DNA of 7,248 nt from contig JACCYD010000398.1 of the NCBI GenBank assembly GCA_013696695.1, positions 1-7,248 of the forward strand, given 5' to 3'. The stretch comes from Deltaproteobacteria bacterium (GTDB lineage Bacteria > Myxococcota_A > Polyangia > Haliangiales > Haliangiaceae). A program made the position numbers and the translations under genes. Shown here in pieces: positions 1 through 7,073 of this stretch. How positions within the stretch are numbered: position 1 is the first letter of the stretch; every line of letters starts with the position of its first letter. The notes under the pieces were generated by a model, which was not told the DNA's origin, searched no databases, and was given only the letters and a program-made list of their open reading frames with translations.

Positions 1-3000
1 CGACGTTCGGCAGCGTGCGGAACCGCTTGTCGGCATCCTTGAAGATGTCGACCGCGCGCGCGAACTGACCGTAGTAGTACGCGACGAACGCGTTGCCGAG
101 CACGAGGTACGCGGACATCCACGGATCTTCGTCCTCGCGCAGGCGCGCGACCGCCGCGGCCATGCCGAGCAGCTCCAGGGCGCGCGTGCGGCCCGCATCG
201 GATTCCTGCGCGCGATAGATCGCCTCGAACACGAGAGCGCGCAGCAAGCGCCGATGGTCCCCGGCCTGCGCCGCGAGCCGCAGGGCGCGCGCTTGCGAGG
301 CAGCTCCGCGAACGTTGTCGACGAGCAGCAGCCCGAGTGAGGGCGAGTGATAGACATCGACCATCCGCAGCAGGCTGGGATGAGGCTGGGGCGCGACGTC
401 CGCGATCGGCACCATCGCGATCCGGCCCGAGTCGATCTCCTCGCGATCGAGCGCCATCGCCGCGAGCGCCTCCTGCGGACTTTCGTGAACGCGTTCGCCG
501 AGCGTCGCGAGCACGCCTCGCAGCTCGGTCAGGCCGCGATCGACATGACCCGACACCAGCAGCTGATCGGCAGCGTGACGCCGACAATCGAGGCGCTCCT
601 CGTCATCACCGAGCGTAGCGGCTGCGAGATACGCATCCGCGGCTTCGGCACCGCGTCCACCGGAGGCGAGTGCCTCGGCGAGCGCGATCTGCAACGTGCG
701 CGCGTGCGCGGCATCGCGTGGACCGGCAGCGATCGCAGAGCGCAGGAATTCGGCAGCGCGATCGAAGGCGAGCGCGGCGAGCGAGCGATTCGCGGCCTTC
801 TCGGCGAGGTCGCGGCCGCGCGCGGTATCGCCGGCAGCGAACAGGTGGCGCACCACCAGCTCGGGTGCGGTCTCTGCCATGCCGGCGCGCAACATCGCGT
901 GCGCGAGGTGCGATGACACCACCGCGAACTGCGACGGGTCGAGGCGAGTAACCACCGCTTCGCGCACGCGATCGTGATAGGGCTCGACGAGGCTGGTCCC
1001 CGTCGACGTGTTCGACGTCTTGACGAAGCGCGCGACACGCAGCGCACCCGCCAGCGGCGCGACGCGCGCGTTCGACAAGCCCGACGCATCGGCCGCGACG
1101 CGCAGCTCGATCGGGCTGCCGGCGACGGCGATGATGTGCAACAGGTGGCGAGTGTCGTGATCGAGGGCCATCGTCCGCTGCCACAGCGCCTCGTCGAGCT
1201 GCGTGGTCGACGCGAGATTGGAATTGGCGTGCTGCGACGCGTGATGCGCGAGCTCCGCGAGAAACAGCGGATGGCCGGCGGCCTCGCGCGCGATCTCGGC
1301 GCGCCGCGCATCCGATGCGGCCTCGCGCGGCAAGATGCGATCGACGAGCAGCGCGGCATCGTCGGCCGACAGCGGCTGGATCTTGATCCAGCGCGGCTCG
1401 ACGCCGGCGGTTCGTGCCAGATTCATCGGCGCATCCGGATCGGCGCCGGTACGGATCGACGCGACGAACGTCAGCGGCGGGGCCGCGTTCGGATGCAGCA
1501 CCTCGCGGAGGAGCAACAAGCTGTCCGGATCGGCCCACTGCAGATCGTCGACGAACAGCACCAGCGGCTGCATCGCAGCAACCCGCGCGAGCAGCTCGAC
1601 GACGGCGGCGAATGCCCGCGTGCGGAGCTCGAGTGCGCTGACGTTCGGATCGTGCGTCACCGCGTTCGCGAACACCGGCACGCGCCGCAGCACCGGGAAC
1701 AACCGCGCGGCCATCATGGTCGATTGCGGGAACATGTCCATCACGCGGTACTGATCCATGGTGACGAGGTGGCGCGACAACGCGTCGACGATGCCGTCGA
1801 ACGCTTTGTACGCCACGGTCTCCTCGGCGTAGCAGCGCCCCTTGAGGATCAGCGTGCCGGTGCCGGAGAGCTCGTCGAGGAAGCGCTTGACGAGCGCGCT
1901 CTTGCCGAGGCCCGACGGGCCCTCGACGAACACGCTCACGGCACCTGCGCCGCCGCGGTCCTTGGGGCGCGATTCCGCGAGCGCGTTGTGGAGCACGCCG
2001 AGCTCGGCGCGGCGGCCGACGAACAGCTCGACGTTGCCCGGGCCGTGACCGTGCGTTTGACCGAGCATCGGCGCCGACATCCGGCTGCCGAGCAAGCGCA
2101 GGACTTCCTCGCCCGTGGGGCGCGATGCTGGATCCGGCGACAGCAAGCGATGACTGAGATCCGCGAGATCGAGCGGGACGCCGAATGCGAGCGAGCTCGG
2201 CGACGGCGGCGACGTGCGCTTGGCCTCGATCAGCTCTTGCACCGTCGCGCCACTGAACGGCAGCCGGCTGGTCAGGATCTGGTAGAGCATCACGCCGACG
2301 GCGTACCAATCGGCGGAGGCACCGACGGTGGCTCCCGGTATGCCTTGCTCCGGAGCCATGAACGTCGGCGTGCCGGCGATCATCCGCGTCTCTCTCAGCT
2401 CCGCGAGGAGCGCGTCGTCGGCGACCAGGCCGAAGTCCATGATGACGACGCGACCATCCTTGGCGACCAGGATGTTGCCGGGCTTGATGTCGCGATGGAC
2501 CTTACCGGTGGCGTGCAGTGCGTCGAGCCCGGCGGCGAGCTGCGCGAGAGAGGCGCGCAGGCGCGGCTCGTCGAACGGCATCAGCGAGGCATCGGTGATG
2601 GCCTGATCCGGGAGCTTGATCGGCATCGATTGCGAGGCCGACGGCGCCTTGCCCGCGAACTCGAGCATCGTGCCACTGTGACCGCGACCCGCGCCGAGCT
2701 CGACGAGCGAGCCGGGTGGGGCACTGCCCGCCGGCATCGTCGGGTCGAACTTCATCTTCGCGGCCTCGTCGCGCGGGCTGATCCACGACATGAAGTCGGT
2801 GCCCTCGACGAGCTCCATCGTGAAGAACCAGTGGCCATCCGACTGGAACAGCTCGTACAGCGAGCACAGATTCGGGTGGCTCAGGTCCGCGAGGCTGCGG
2901 AACTCGTTCTTGAAGTGATAGAGCAGATTCGCATCCATCGTGCGCAGCGTCTTGAGCGCCACGACCATGTCGCGTTCCTTGTCGCGGGCCTCGTACACGA

Positions 3001-3055
3001 CACCCATGCCGCCCTCTCCGAGCGTACGGATGATCTCGAAGCGCGTGCTCGACAC
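1..3055 (-). CDS. Ser/Thr protein kinase-AAA ATPase-TPR fusion (PknK-like), C-terminus beyond window
   Basis: Large cytoplasmic signalling protein; 1018 residues are visible and the frame is still open at base 1. Residues 1-320 are a Hanks-type kinase: Gly loop LGEGGMGVV (12-20), catalytic Lys35, helix-C Glu51, HRDIKPGN (187-194), DFG (207-209) and APE (234-236). All key residues are present, so it should be active. A hydrophilic insertion of about 65 residues (92-160) separates the hinge from helix E. From FVGRRAEL (345-352) follows an AAA_16/STAND-type ATPase with Walker A GPSGLGKS (379-386) and Walker B LVLFVDDLQWAD (498-509). YHDRVRE (693-699) matches a motif typical of these myxobacterial kinases. 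An Ala/Leu-rich helical, TPR-like region runs from about 740 to the edge. No membrane segment is seen. GTG at 3055 was chosen because MSSTRFEIIRTLGEGG begins directly before the Gly loop and no ATG/GTG/TTG lies in frame between the preceding gene's stop and it. Its Shine-Dalgarno is poor. Such proteins usually combine kinase output with regulated ATP-dependent oligomerisation; the substrate and ligand are unknown. Confidence 0.93.
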   Translation of the reverse strand, partial: MSSTRFEIIRTLGEGGMGVVYEARDKERDMVVALKTLRTMDANLLYHFKNEFRSLADLSHPNLCSLYELFQSDGHWFFTMELVEGTDFMSWISPRDEAAKMKFDPTMPAGSAPPGSLVELGAGRGHSGTMLEFAGKAPSASQSMPIKLPDQAITDASLMPFDEPRLRASLAQLAAGLDALHATGKVHRDIKPGNILVAKDGRVVIMDFGLVADDALLAELRETRMIAGTPTFMAPEQGIPGATVGASADWYAVGVMLYQILTSRLPFSGATVQELIEAKRTSPPSPSSLAFGVPLDLADLSHRLLSPDPASRPTGEEVLRLLGSRMSAPMLGQTHGHGPGNVELFVGRRAELGVLHNALAESRPKDRGGAGAVSVFVEGPSGLGKSALVKRFLDELSGTGTLILKGRCYAEETVAYKAFDGIVDALSRHLVTMDQYRVMDMFPQSTMMAARLFPVLRRVPVFANAVTHDPNVSALELRTRAFAAVVELLARVAAMQPLVLFVDDLQWADPDSLLLLREVLHPNAAPPLTFVASIRTGADPDAPMNLARTAGVEPRWIKIQPLSADDAALLVDRILPREAASDARRAEIAREAAGHPLFLAELAHHASQHANSNLASTTQLDEALWQRTMALDHDTRHLLHIIAVAGSPIELRVAADASGLSNARVAPLAGALRVARFVKTSNTSTGTSLVEPYHDRVREAVVTRLDPSQFAVVSSHLAHAMLRAGMAETAPELVVRHLFAAGDTARGRDLAEKAANRSLAALAFDRAAEFLRSAIAAGPRDAAHARTLQIALAEALASGGRGAEAADAYLAAATLGDDEERLDCRRHAADQLLVSGHVDRGLTELRGVLATLGERVHESPQEALAAMALDREEIDSGRIAMVPIADVAPQPHPSLLRMVDVYHSPSLGLLLVDNVRGAASQARALRLAAQAGDHRRLLRALVFEAIYRAQESDAGRTRALELLGMAAAVARLREDEDPWMSAYLVLGNAFVAYYYGQFARAVDIFKDADKRFRTLPNV

Positions 3056-3057
3056 CC

Positions 3058-3080
3058 GGCACCAGCGTAACGCAGGTGCC
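3058..3080 (-). promoter_or_regulatory. 23-bp near-palindrome immediately upstream of the kinase start
   Basis: On the minus strand the arms GGCACC (3080-3075) and GGTGCC (3063-3058) flank inner arms GCG and CGC, one T:T mismatch and a TTA centre. This gives a 6+3 bp dyad. It lies between the lipoprotein stop (3087) and the kinase GTG (3055), ending 2 nt before the start codon. There is no U-tract, so it is not a classic terminator. It could be a protein operator or an RNA hairpin that hides the kinase initiation region; which one cannot be told from sequence. Confidence 0.45.
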
Positions 3081-3086
3081 TCGAAA

Positions 3087-4076
3087 TCAGGGGCCGGCCT
3101 GGCCCTTATCCAGCTCGGGGGCGCACGTCGAGACGCCGGCACCGGTGATCCGATACGGAATGCTCTCCATGACGATCTTCGACTCGCCGCTCTTGCGATC
3201 GACGGCGCGCACCTGAGGTCCGGAATCCGTCGTCACGAAGACGAAGAAGATGCCGCCCCACTGGGCGAACGCCCACGCCGTCACCGATCCGAGCTGGCCC
3301 ACGTTCCACTTCTGTCCGACCGCGCCGCCCGTCTTCTTGTTGATCTCCTGGATGAACGACTGCTCGTTGCCCGATACCGGGAAAAACCCGAACAGCTTGC
3401 CCTCGCTGGTCCCCGTCAGCTCGGGGTTGCGATCGATCGATGCTTCGATGGTGCCGATCGACTTCGCCTGCGGCGGCGACTTGTCGGTCTCGATCGCAGA
3501 CAGGCCGCGATCGTAGTTCTCCGCCGAGATATAGAGCTTCTCGGTCTTGCCGCCGGCATCGTCGGTGACAAAGCCCATGCCGAAGGTTCGCGAGCCGCTC
3601 GAGCCCGCCGCGAAGCCCGACGGCGTGCACTTCGCGTCGTGGATGTTGACCTTGTAGAGGTCGCCGCTCTGATAGACGACCCACGCCGTGCCTTCGCGAT
3701 CGACCGACATCGAGAATGGCGACGCATAGGTGCCGCAGTTGAGCTTGCCGATCAGCCGGAACGGATCGCCCGACTTGCGTGGGTCGTAACTCAGGAAGTT
3801 GTTCGCGTCGTCGACCAGGTAGATCAGCTTGACCGCATCGTCGTCGCAGCTCGCGACGCAGCGCCCGCCCTTGCAGCCATCCTTGCACGTACGCAGGCGA
3901 CGACCGAGCCGGCCGTTGGCCTCGCACGACACGACCGAGTTGCCGACGCAGACCTTCGGCTCCTTGGGATCGCAGGGATCCTCGTCCTCGTTGGTCGCGA
4001 CCGGTTTGTCGTCCTTCGATCGGTCACTCGAGCCACACGCCGCGGCGAGGAAGATCAGGGCAGCTGCCAGTCGCAC
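3087..4076 (-). CDS. Cys-rich, beta-propeller-like lipoprotein of myxobacterial type
   Basis: 329-residue exported lipoprotein. The signal peptide MRLAAALIFLAAAC carries a lipobox with lipidated Cys14 and Gly at +2. A charged linker (17-34) leads to a Cys-rich segment with Cys35, 43, 51, 64, 68, 73 and 77. Its spacing and the CKDGCKGGRC end resemble short disulfide modules common in myxobacterial surface proteins. Residues 80-320 show repeated strand-turn blocks (IYLVDDANNFLSYDP, AWVVYQSGDLYKV, KLFGFFPV, WAFAQWGGIFFVFV), suggesting a beta-propeller, and end in GAGVSTCAP, which I recall as a recurrent C-terminal motif of such proteins. No enzymatic residues are evident. A binding or recognition role at the cell surface is possible but unproven. 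GTG 4076 is forced: a TAG lies two codons upstream in frame. The ribosome site is weak (AGG too close). It lies 59 nt after the hydrolase and 31 nt before the kinase, so co-transcription is likely. Confidence 0.9.
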   Translation of the reverse strand: MRLAAALIFLAAACGSSDRSKDDKPVATNEDEDPCDPKEPKVCVGNSVVSCEANGRLGRRLRTCKDGCKGGRCVASCDDDAVKLIYLVDDANNFLSYDPRKSGDPFRLIGKLNCGTYASPFSMSVDREGTAWVVYQSGDLYKVNIHDAKCTPSGFAAGSSGSRTFGMGFVTDDAGGKTEKLYISAENYDRGLSAIETDKSPPQAKSIGTIEASIDRNPELTGTSEGKLFGFFPVSGNEQSFIQEINKKTGGAVGQKWNVGQLGSVTAWAFAQWGGIFFVFVTTDSGPQVRAVDRKSGESKIVMESIPYRITGAGVSTCAPELDKGQAGP

Positions 4077-4109
4077 GACCTAAGTCATGACGCGGCTGGC
4101 GCTCGGTGT

Positions 4110-4120
4110 CGAGATTCTCG
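4110..4120 (-). repeat. Short inverted repeat in the hydrolase-lipoprotein gap
   Basis: The 59-nt gap (4077-4135) holds a perfect CGAGA-N-TCTCG inverted repeat, with a further weak CGG/CCG pairing outside it (4104-4125). The central loop is one base, so as RNA only a short stem could form. No U-run follows. Nothing else is recognisable in this gap. Confidence 0.25.
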
Positions 4121-4135
4121 TGCCGGGAGTTTCGG

Positions 4136-5632
4136 CTACCGTTTCGGGGCGGTGCGGGCGACCGCCCACTTCGCGATCAAGTCGAGCGTGGCCAGCTCGA
4201 ACGTCTCCTCGAGCTCGCCGTATTCCTCGGCCGTGCCGGACTGCGCCTTCTGGTAGAGGTGATTGAGGCCGGGTCGCTTCTCGGTGGTGAGAGCCTTGTT
4301 GTTCGCCTTGCGGAGCGCGGCCGTGATCCTGGCGATGTTCTGGTCCGGCGGCACCTGGGTGTCCTTGTCGCCGATCACGAGCAGCACCGGGATCGTGAGC
4401 TTCGCCCACGCCTTCGCGGGGTCGGTCTTGAAGAAGCTGATCGTCCATGGGTTGGAGACCTCGGGCATCTTGCTGGCGATCGCCTGGTCGAGGTCCGCGT
4501 CGCTGGGCTTCGGTGCGCCCATCGCCATCGCGGCAGCCACGAACGACGCTCGGAGCGCCGCCTTGATCTCGGCTTCCTTGCCCCCGACGATCGCCTTGCC
4601 GACGGCACGCTGACCGTCGACGATCGCCTTGATCAGCTTGTCGGGAAGCTTGCGGATCCCGAGCTCGAGCTCGAGCTGCATCGGCACCAGCTCGACACCC
4701 GAGACGCCCGGTGCAGCGAGGCCGATGATGAACGCGACCTTGCCGGTCTTGACCGCGACGAACGGCGCGATGACACCGCCGATGCTGTGCCCGAGGAGGC
4801 CGACCCGTTTCGGATCGATCTCGGGTTGCTTGATCAGCCACTGAAACGCGGCGGTTGCATCGGCGATATCGGTGTCGATCGAGCCGAGCGGACCGGTGGT
4901 CTTGCCGATGCCGCGATCGTCGGTGCGCAGCGTGGCGATGCCATCGCGTGCGAGGCGATCCGCGATCACCGCGAACGGCTTGTGGCCGAAGATCGTCTCG
5001 TCGCGATCCTGCTGCCCCGAGCCGCTGATCATCACGATCGCGGGGAACGGACCCTTGCCCTCGGGAAGCGTCAGCGTTCCCGCGAGCGACGCTGCATCCG
5101 CGGCCGTTGCCGCCGCTTTGACTTCGATGTTCACGTCCTTCGTCGTGTACGGGAACGGCGGCTTGGGCGTCTGCGGGCGCGAGATGATCGATAGCGCCGG
5201 CTGGCCGGGGGCGAGCTTCATCATCTTCGCGTGAAACGCCTGGCCACCGAGCAGCACCTTGCCCGTCGCCTCGTCGGCGCTGCGCGTGAACACGTAGGTT
5301 TCTTGTAGCTGCGGATTCTCTGGCTTCGGGATCGTGAAGCGGATCGACTCGGCCGTGTACATCACCGCGGCGAGCTCTCGACCGACGAGCTTCGTGCCGG
5401 GCACGTCGATCGTCGCAGACCACGTGCCATCGCGCTCGGTGAAGTGGACGACGATGTCGACCAGCGAGTGCGGCAACACCAGCGTGCCGGCCCAGTCGTC
5501 TCGCTTGGGCTCGGGCGTCTTCGCGGGCGCTGCATCCACAGGCTTGTCATCGGGCAGGACCGAGACGAGCTGGGGCGAAGCCGGCTTCGGTCCACACGCC
5601 ATCACGACACACGCGCACAGCAGGTAACGCAT
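4136..5632 (-). CDS. Alpha/beta-hydrolase lipoprotein (serine esterase/peptidase-like) with N-terminal beta domain
   Basis: 498-residue exported serine hydrolase. MRYLLCACVVMAC is a short lipoprotein signal with lipobox VMAC (Cys13) and Gly at +2. A Pro/Lys-rich linker follows (14-45). Residues 46-145 (WAGTLVLPHSLVDIVVHFTE onward) form a beta-rich domain often found ahead of this hydrolase type. The catalytic domain (about 165-492) has the oxyanion motif GSGQQDRDE (204-212), nucleophile elbow GHSIGG with Ser283, acid GDKDTQVPP (Asp424 preferred) and GLNHLY with His458, so the triad is complete. A helical cap lies at about 312-410. It fits the COG1073 / Hydrolase_4 group; the substrate cannot be told (ester, acyl or short peptide). 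The frame is open back to an ATG at 5797, but ATG 5632 is preferred: it gives a proper lipoprotein signal and avoids a 142-nt overlap with the upstream gene. No strong Shine-Dalgarno is seen. The 23-nt gap from the transpeptidase stop suggests coupling. Confidence 0.93.
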   Translation of the reverse strand: MRYLLCACVVMACGPKPASPQLVSVLPDDKPVDAAPAKTPEPKRDDWAGTLVLPHSLVDIVVHFTERDGTWSATIDVPGTKLVGRELAAVMYTAESIRFTIPKPENPQLQETYVFTRSADEATGKVLLGGQAFHAKMMKLAPGQPALSIISRPQTPKPPFPYTTKDVNIEVKAAATAADAASLAGTLTLPEGKGPFPAIVMISGSGQQDRDETIFGHKPFAVIADRLARDGIATLRTDDRGIGKTTGPLGSIDTDIADATAAFQWLIKQPEIDPKRVGLLGHSIGGVIAPFVAVKTGKVAFIIGLAAPGVSGVELVPMQLELELGIRKLPDKLIKAIVDGQRAVGKAIVGGKEAEIKAALRASFVAAAMAMGAPKPSDADLDQAIASKMPEVSNPWTISFFKTDPAKAWAKLTIPVLLVIGDKDTQVPPDQNIARITAALRKANNKALTTEKRPGLNHLYQKAQSGTAEEYGELEETFELATLDLIAKWAVARTAPKR

Positions 5633-5655
5633 GCCGCGACCATACTCGTGGATCG

Positions 5656-6981
5656 TCAGTTCGTCGTCGCCGCCACGTTGCGATCGCGATCCCGGAGTGC
5701 CTTGGCGTAGCCACGGAACTTCGGCTCCGGCATCGAGCGCGAGCGTACGCGCACCAGCGAGCCCGGGTTGTCCTGATCGCCATACACCGCGATCCAACCG
5801 GGCGGCACGTCAGGCGACGACCACTGATAGAGCAGGCGAGCGTCGCGGGGCGCGAGGTTCACGCAACCGTGGCTGCGCGGGCCACCGAAACCGTCGTGCC
5901 AGTACGACGTGTGAAGCGCGTAGCTGTTGTCGTAGTACATCGTCCACGGCACGTCGGCGACCGCGTACTGCTCGTCGCCGCGATCGTTGTTCATCGAAGC
6001 GGTCAGCAGCTTGCTCGACACGCGCGTGATCACCGTCGGCGTCGCGTGGCCCCACTTGCCCGTCGACACCATCGTCGCGTAGACCGGCTGGTCGCCTTCG
6101 TACGCGACCAGCACCTGCTCGTCGCGATCGACATCGAACCACTTCTCCGTCGGTCCGGTCCCAACCGGCGGCGTGGTCCGCGAGGCAACGCGAAGATCTT
6201 TGCGCGCGACCCACACGTCGTCGGCGACTCGCACGAACACGCCATCGGCCGACTCCTCGAGCACGTGGACGATGGTGCGCGGTGCGAGCTCGCCCGCGAT
6301 CTTGCCGCGTGGCGCCTCGTACGTGCGGACCGACTTGCGCGAATCCGAGCGACCGCGAACCCATGCCGGCATGCTCGTTGTCTTGTCGAGCGCGATGCCG
6401 CGAAACTTCGAGGGTGAGAACTGCACGATCGCGGCGGCCGGGATCAGCGCGCCACCCGACGTGCGCCAGTAGCGCGCGCCATCGATGGTCACCACGGCTG
6501 CCGCTCGCACCGAGGTCGAGACGTCTGCGCCGCGAACGCGTCCATAGACTCCGGGCACTGGCTCGCCGTCATCGATCGCGTCCAGCGTGACCGACGCCCC
6601 GGTCGTCGGCTGCTCGCTCGAGACTTCGATCGCGCTCTCGCAGGCCCACCCGCGCGGCACGATCTGGATCCAGCGATCGTCCTTGCAGCCATCGGCGATC
6701 GCGGTCGTTCTCTGCGCGGCGCGCGCATCCTTGCGGATGATGCCGACCTTGGCAGCGTTGGCGCGCGGCTCCTTGCGCAGCACGGTGTTGGTCAGGAACC
6801 GTACGGTGGTCGTCGTCGGCGTCGCCGGCGTGGCAGTCGCGGGCTTCTCGAGCGGCGCGATGACCGGCGGCTGCGTCGCGTGGATCACGACGCGCGTCTC
6901 GGTCGGCGTCGCGACATGCGTCGTGCCGCTACCACCACAACCCATCACTGCGAGGACCATCAGGCGATTCGTTACGCTCAT
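5656..6981 (-). CDS. L,D-transpeptidase (YkuD family) lipoprotein with SH3b-like segments
   Basis: 441-residue envelope enzyme. YkuD enzymes make 3-3 peptidoglycan cross-links, or attach proteins to the wall, through an active-site Cys. The signal MSVTNRLMVLAVMGC has lipobox VMGC (Cys15) with Gly at +2, followed by a Thr/Pro-rich tether (17-58). SH3b-like segment 1 is about 60-119 with Cys99 and Cys114, a possible disulfide. A linker domain (about 130-205) ends in FRGIALD. SH3b-like segment 2 is about 215-264. The YkuD domain (about 279-400) contains ALHTSYWHDGFGG with His357 and the signature SHGCVNL with catalytic Cys373, so all expected catalytic residues are present. A basic tail follows (401-441). 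ATG 6981 is preferred over the one at 7017 because GAGGG lies 7 nt upstream and the signal peptide then starts correctly. It is the first gene of a compact four-gene minus-strand run. A wall cross-linking role is well supported; donor and acceptor are unknown. Confidence 0.95.
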   Translation of the reverse strand: MSVTNRLMVLAVMGCGGSGTTHVATPTETRVVIHATQPPVIAPLEKPATATPATPTTTTVRFLTNTVLRKEPRANAAKVGIIRKDARAAQRTTAIADGCKDDRWIQIVPRGWACESAIEVSSEQPTTGASVTLDAIDDGEPVPGVYGRVRGADVSTSVRAAAVVTIDGARYWRTSGGALIPAAAIVQFSPSKFRGIALDKTTSMPAWVRGRSDSRKSVRTYEAPRGKIAGELAPRTIVHVLEESADGVFVRVADDVWVARKDLRVASRTTPPVGTGPTEKWFDVDRDEQVLVAYEGDQPVYATMVSTGKWGHATPTVITRVSSKLLTASMNNDRGDEQYAVADVPWTMYYDNSYALHTSYWHDGFGGPRSHGCVNLAPRDARLLYQWSSPDVPPGWIAVYGDQDNPGSLVRVRSRSMPEPKFRGYAKALRDRDRNVAATTN

Positions 6982-6988
6982 TGGCTCG

Positions 6989-6993
6989 CCCTC
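6989..6993 (-). promoter_or_regulatory. Shine-Dalgarno GAGGG of the transpeptidase gene
   Basis: GAGGG ends 7 nt before ATG 6981. It is the best ribosome binding site in the window and decides the start of the transpeptidase gene. Confidence 0.7.
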
Positions 6994-6996
6994 AAA

Positions 6997-7012
6997 GGCA
7001 AGCCGTGCGCCA
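6997..7012 (-). promoter_or_regulatory. Candidate sigma-54 (-24/-12) promoter element
   Basis: Minus-strand TGGCGCACGGCTTGCC matches the sigma-54 pattern TGGCAC-N5-TTGC with one mismatch and the exact GG-N10-GC spacing (GG 7011-7010, GC 6999-6998). It lies between a probable NtrC-family activator gene and the transpeptidase gene, which is a fitting context. The predicted transcript would begin near 6986, leaving about 5 nt before ATG 6981 and excluding the GAGGG ribosome site. The match may therefore be fortuitous, or the gene may be read nearly leaderless from it. No convincing sigma-70 promoter was seen in the same gap. Confidence 0.35.
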
Positions 7013-7053
7013 CGCACAAGTCAGCGAATTCGCTCGCGCGCCCTACGCAAGGG
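7005..7053. repeat. Three short dyads in the 92-nt intergenic region
   Basis: Three inverted repeats sit side by side: GTGCG-CCA-CGCAC (7005-7017), the perfect 12-bp palindrome AGCGAATTCGCT (7023-7034) and CCCT-ACGCA-AGGG (7041-7053), the last with GCGC arms farther out. None is followed by a T-tract in the minus-strand direction, so a standard intrinsic terminator for the upstream gene is not evident. They could be operators or a weak transcript end. Confidence 0.35.
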
Positions 7054-7073
7054 ATTGCGCGATCACGCAGCGG

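Noticed and set aside
606..2309. Minus-strand 567-codon open frame
   Set aside because: Same strand but different frame from the real kinase gene; Arg-rich low-complexity product with no motif.
974..3070. Plus-strand 698-codon open frame
   Set aside because: It lies wholly opposite the kinase gene, whose minus-strand frame shows intact kinase and ATPase motifs. The product is Arg/Glu/Ala-rich without recognisable domains; a GC-rich antisense shadow.
3425..3445. Short GATC-rich tandem (cgatcgatcgatg)
   Set aside because: Lies inside the lipoprotein coding frame (SIDRN); explained by codons and the general CGATCG excess, not a separate repeat element.
4104..4125. Possible intrinsic terminator between hydrolase and lipoprotein genes
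   Set aside because: The stem is short with a one-base centre and there is no U-run; too weak to call a terminator.
2940..4256. Plus-strand 438-codon open frame across three genes
   Set aside because: Runs antisense through the kinase 5' end, the lipoprotein gene and the hydrolase 3' end; the minus-strand proteins are far more credible.
4106..5194. Plus-strand 362-codon open frame
   Set aside because: Antisense to the hydrolase, which has a complete catalytic triad and signal peptide; the product is Arg/Asp/Leu-rich with no domain.
4080..5423. Minus-strand 447-codon open frame in the hydrolase region
   Set aside because: Alternative frame of the hydrolase gene; Arg/Gly-rich and lacks the GHSIGG and other hydrolase motifs.
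6982..7017. 12-residue N-terminal extension of the transpeptidase (ATG at 7017)
   Set aside because: It would put charged residues (MRGARLAFEGEP) ahead of the signal peptide and ignore the well-placed GAGGG before ATG 6981.
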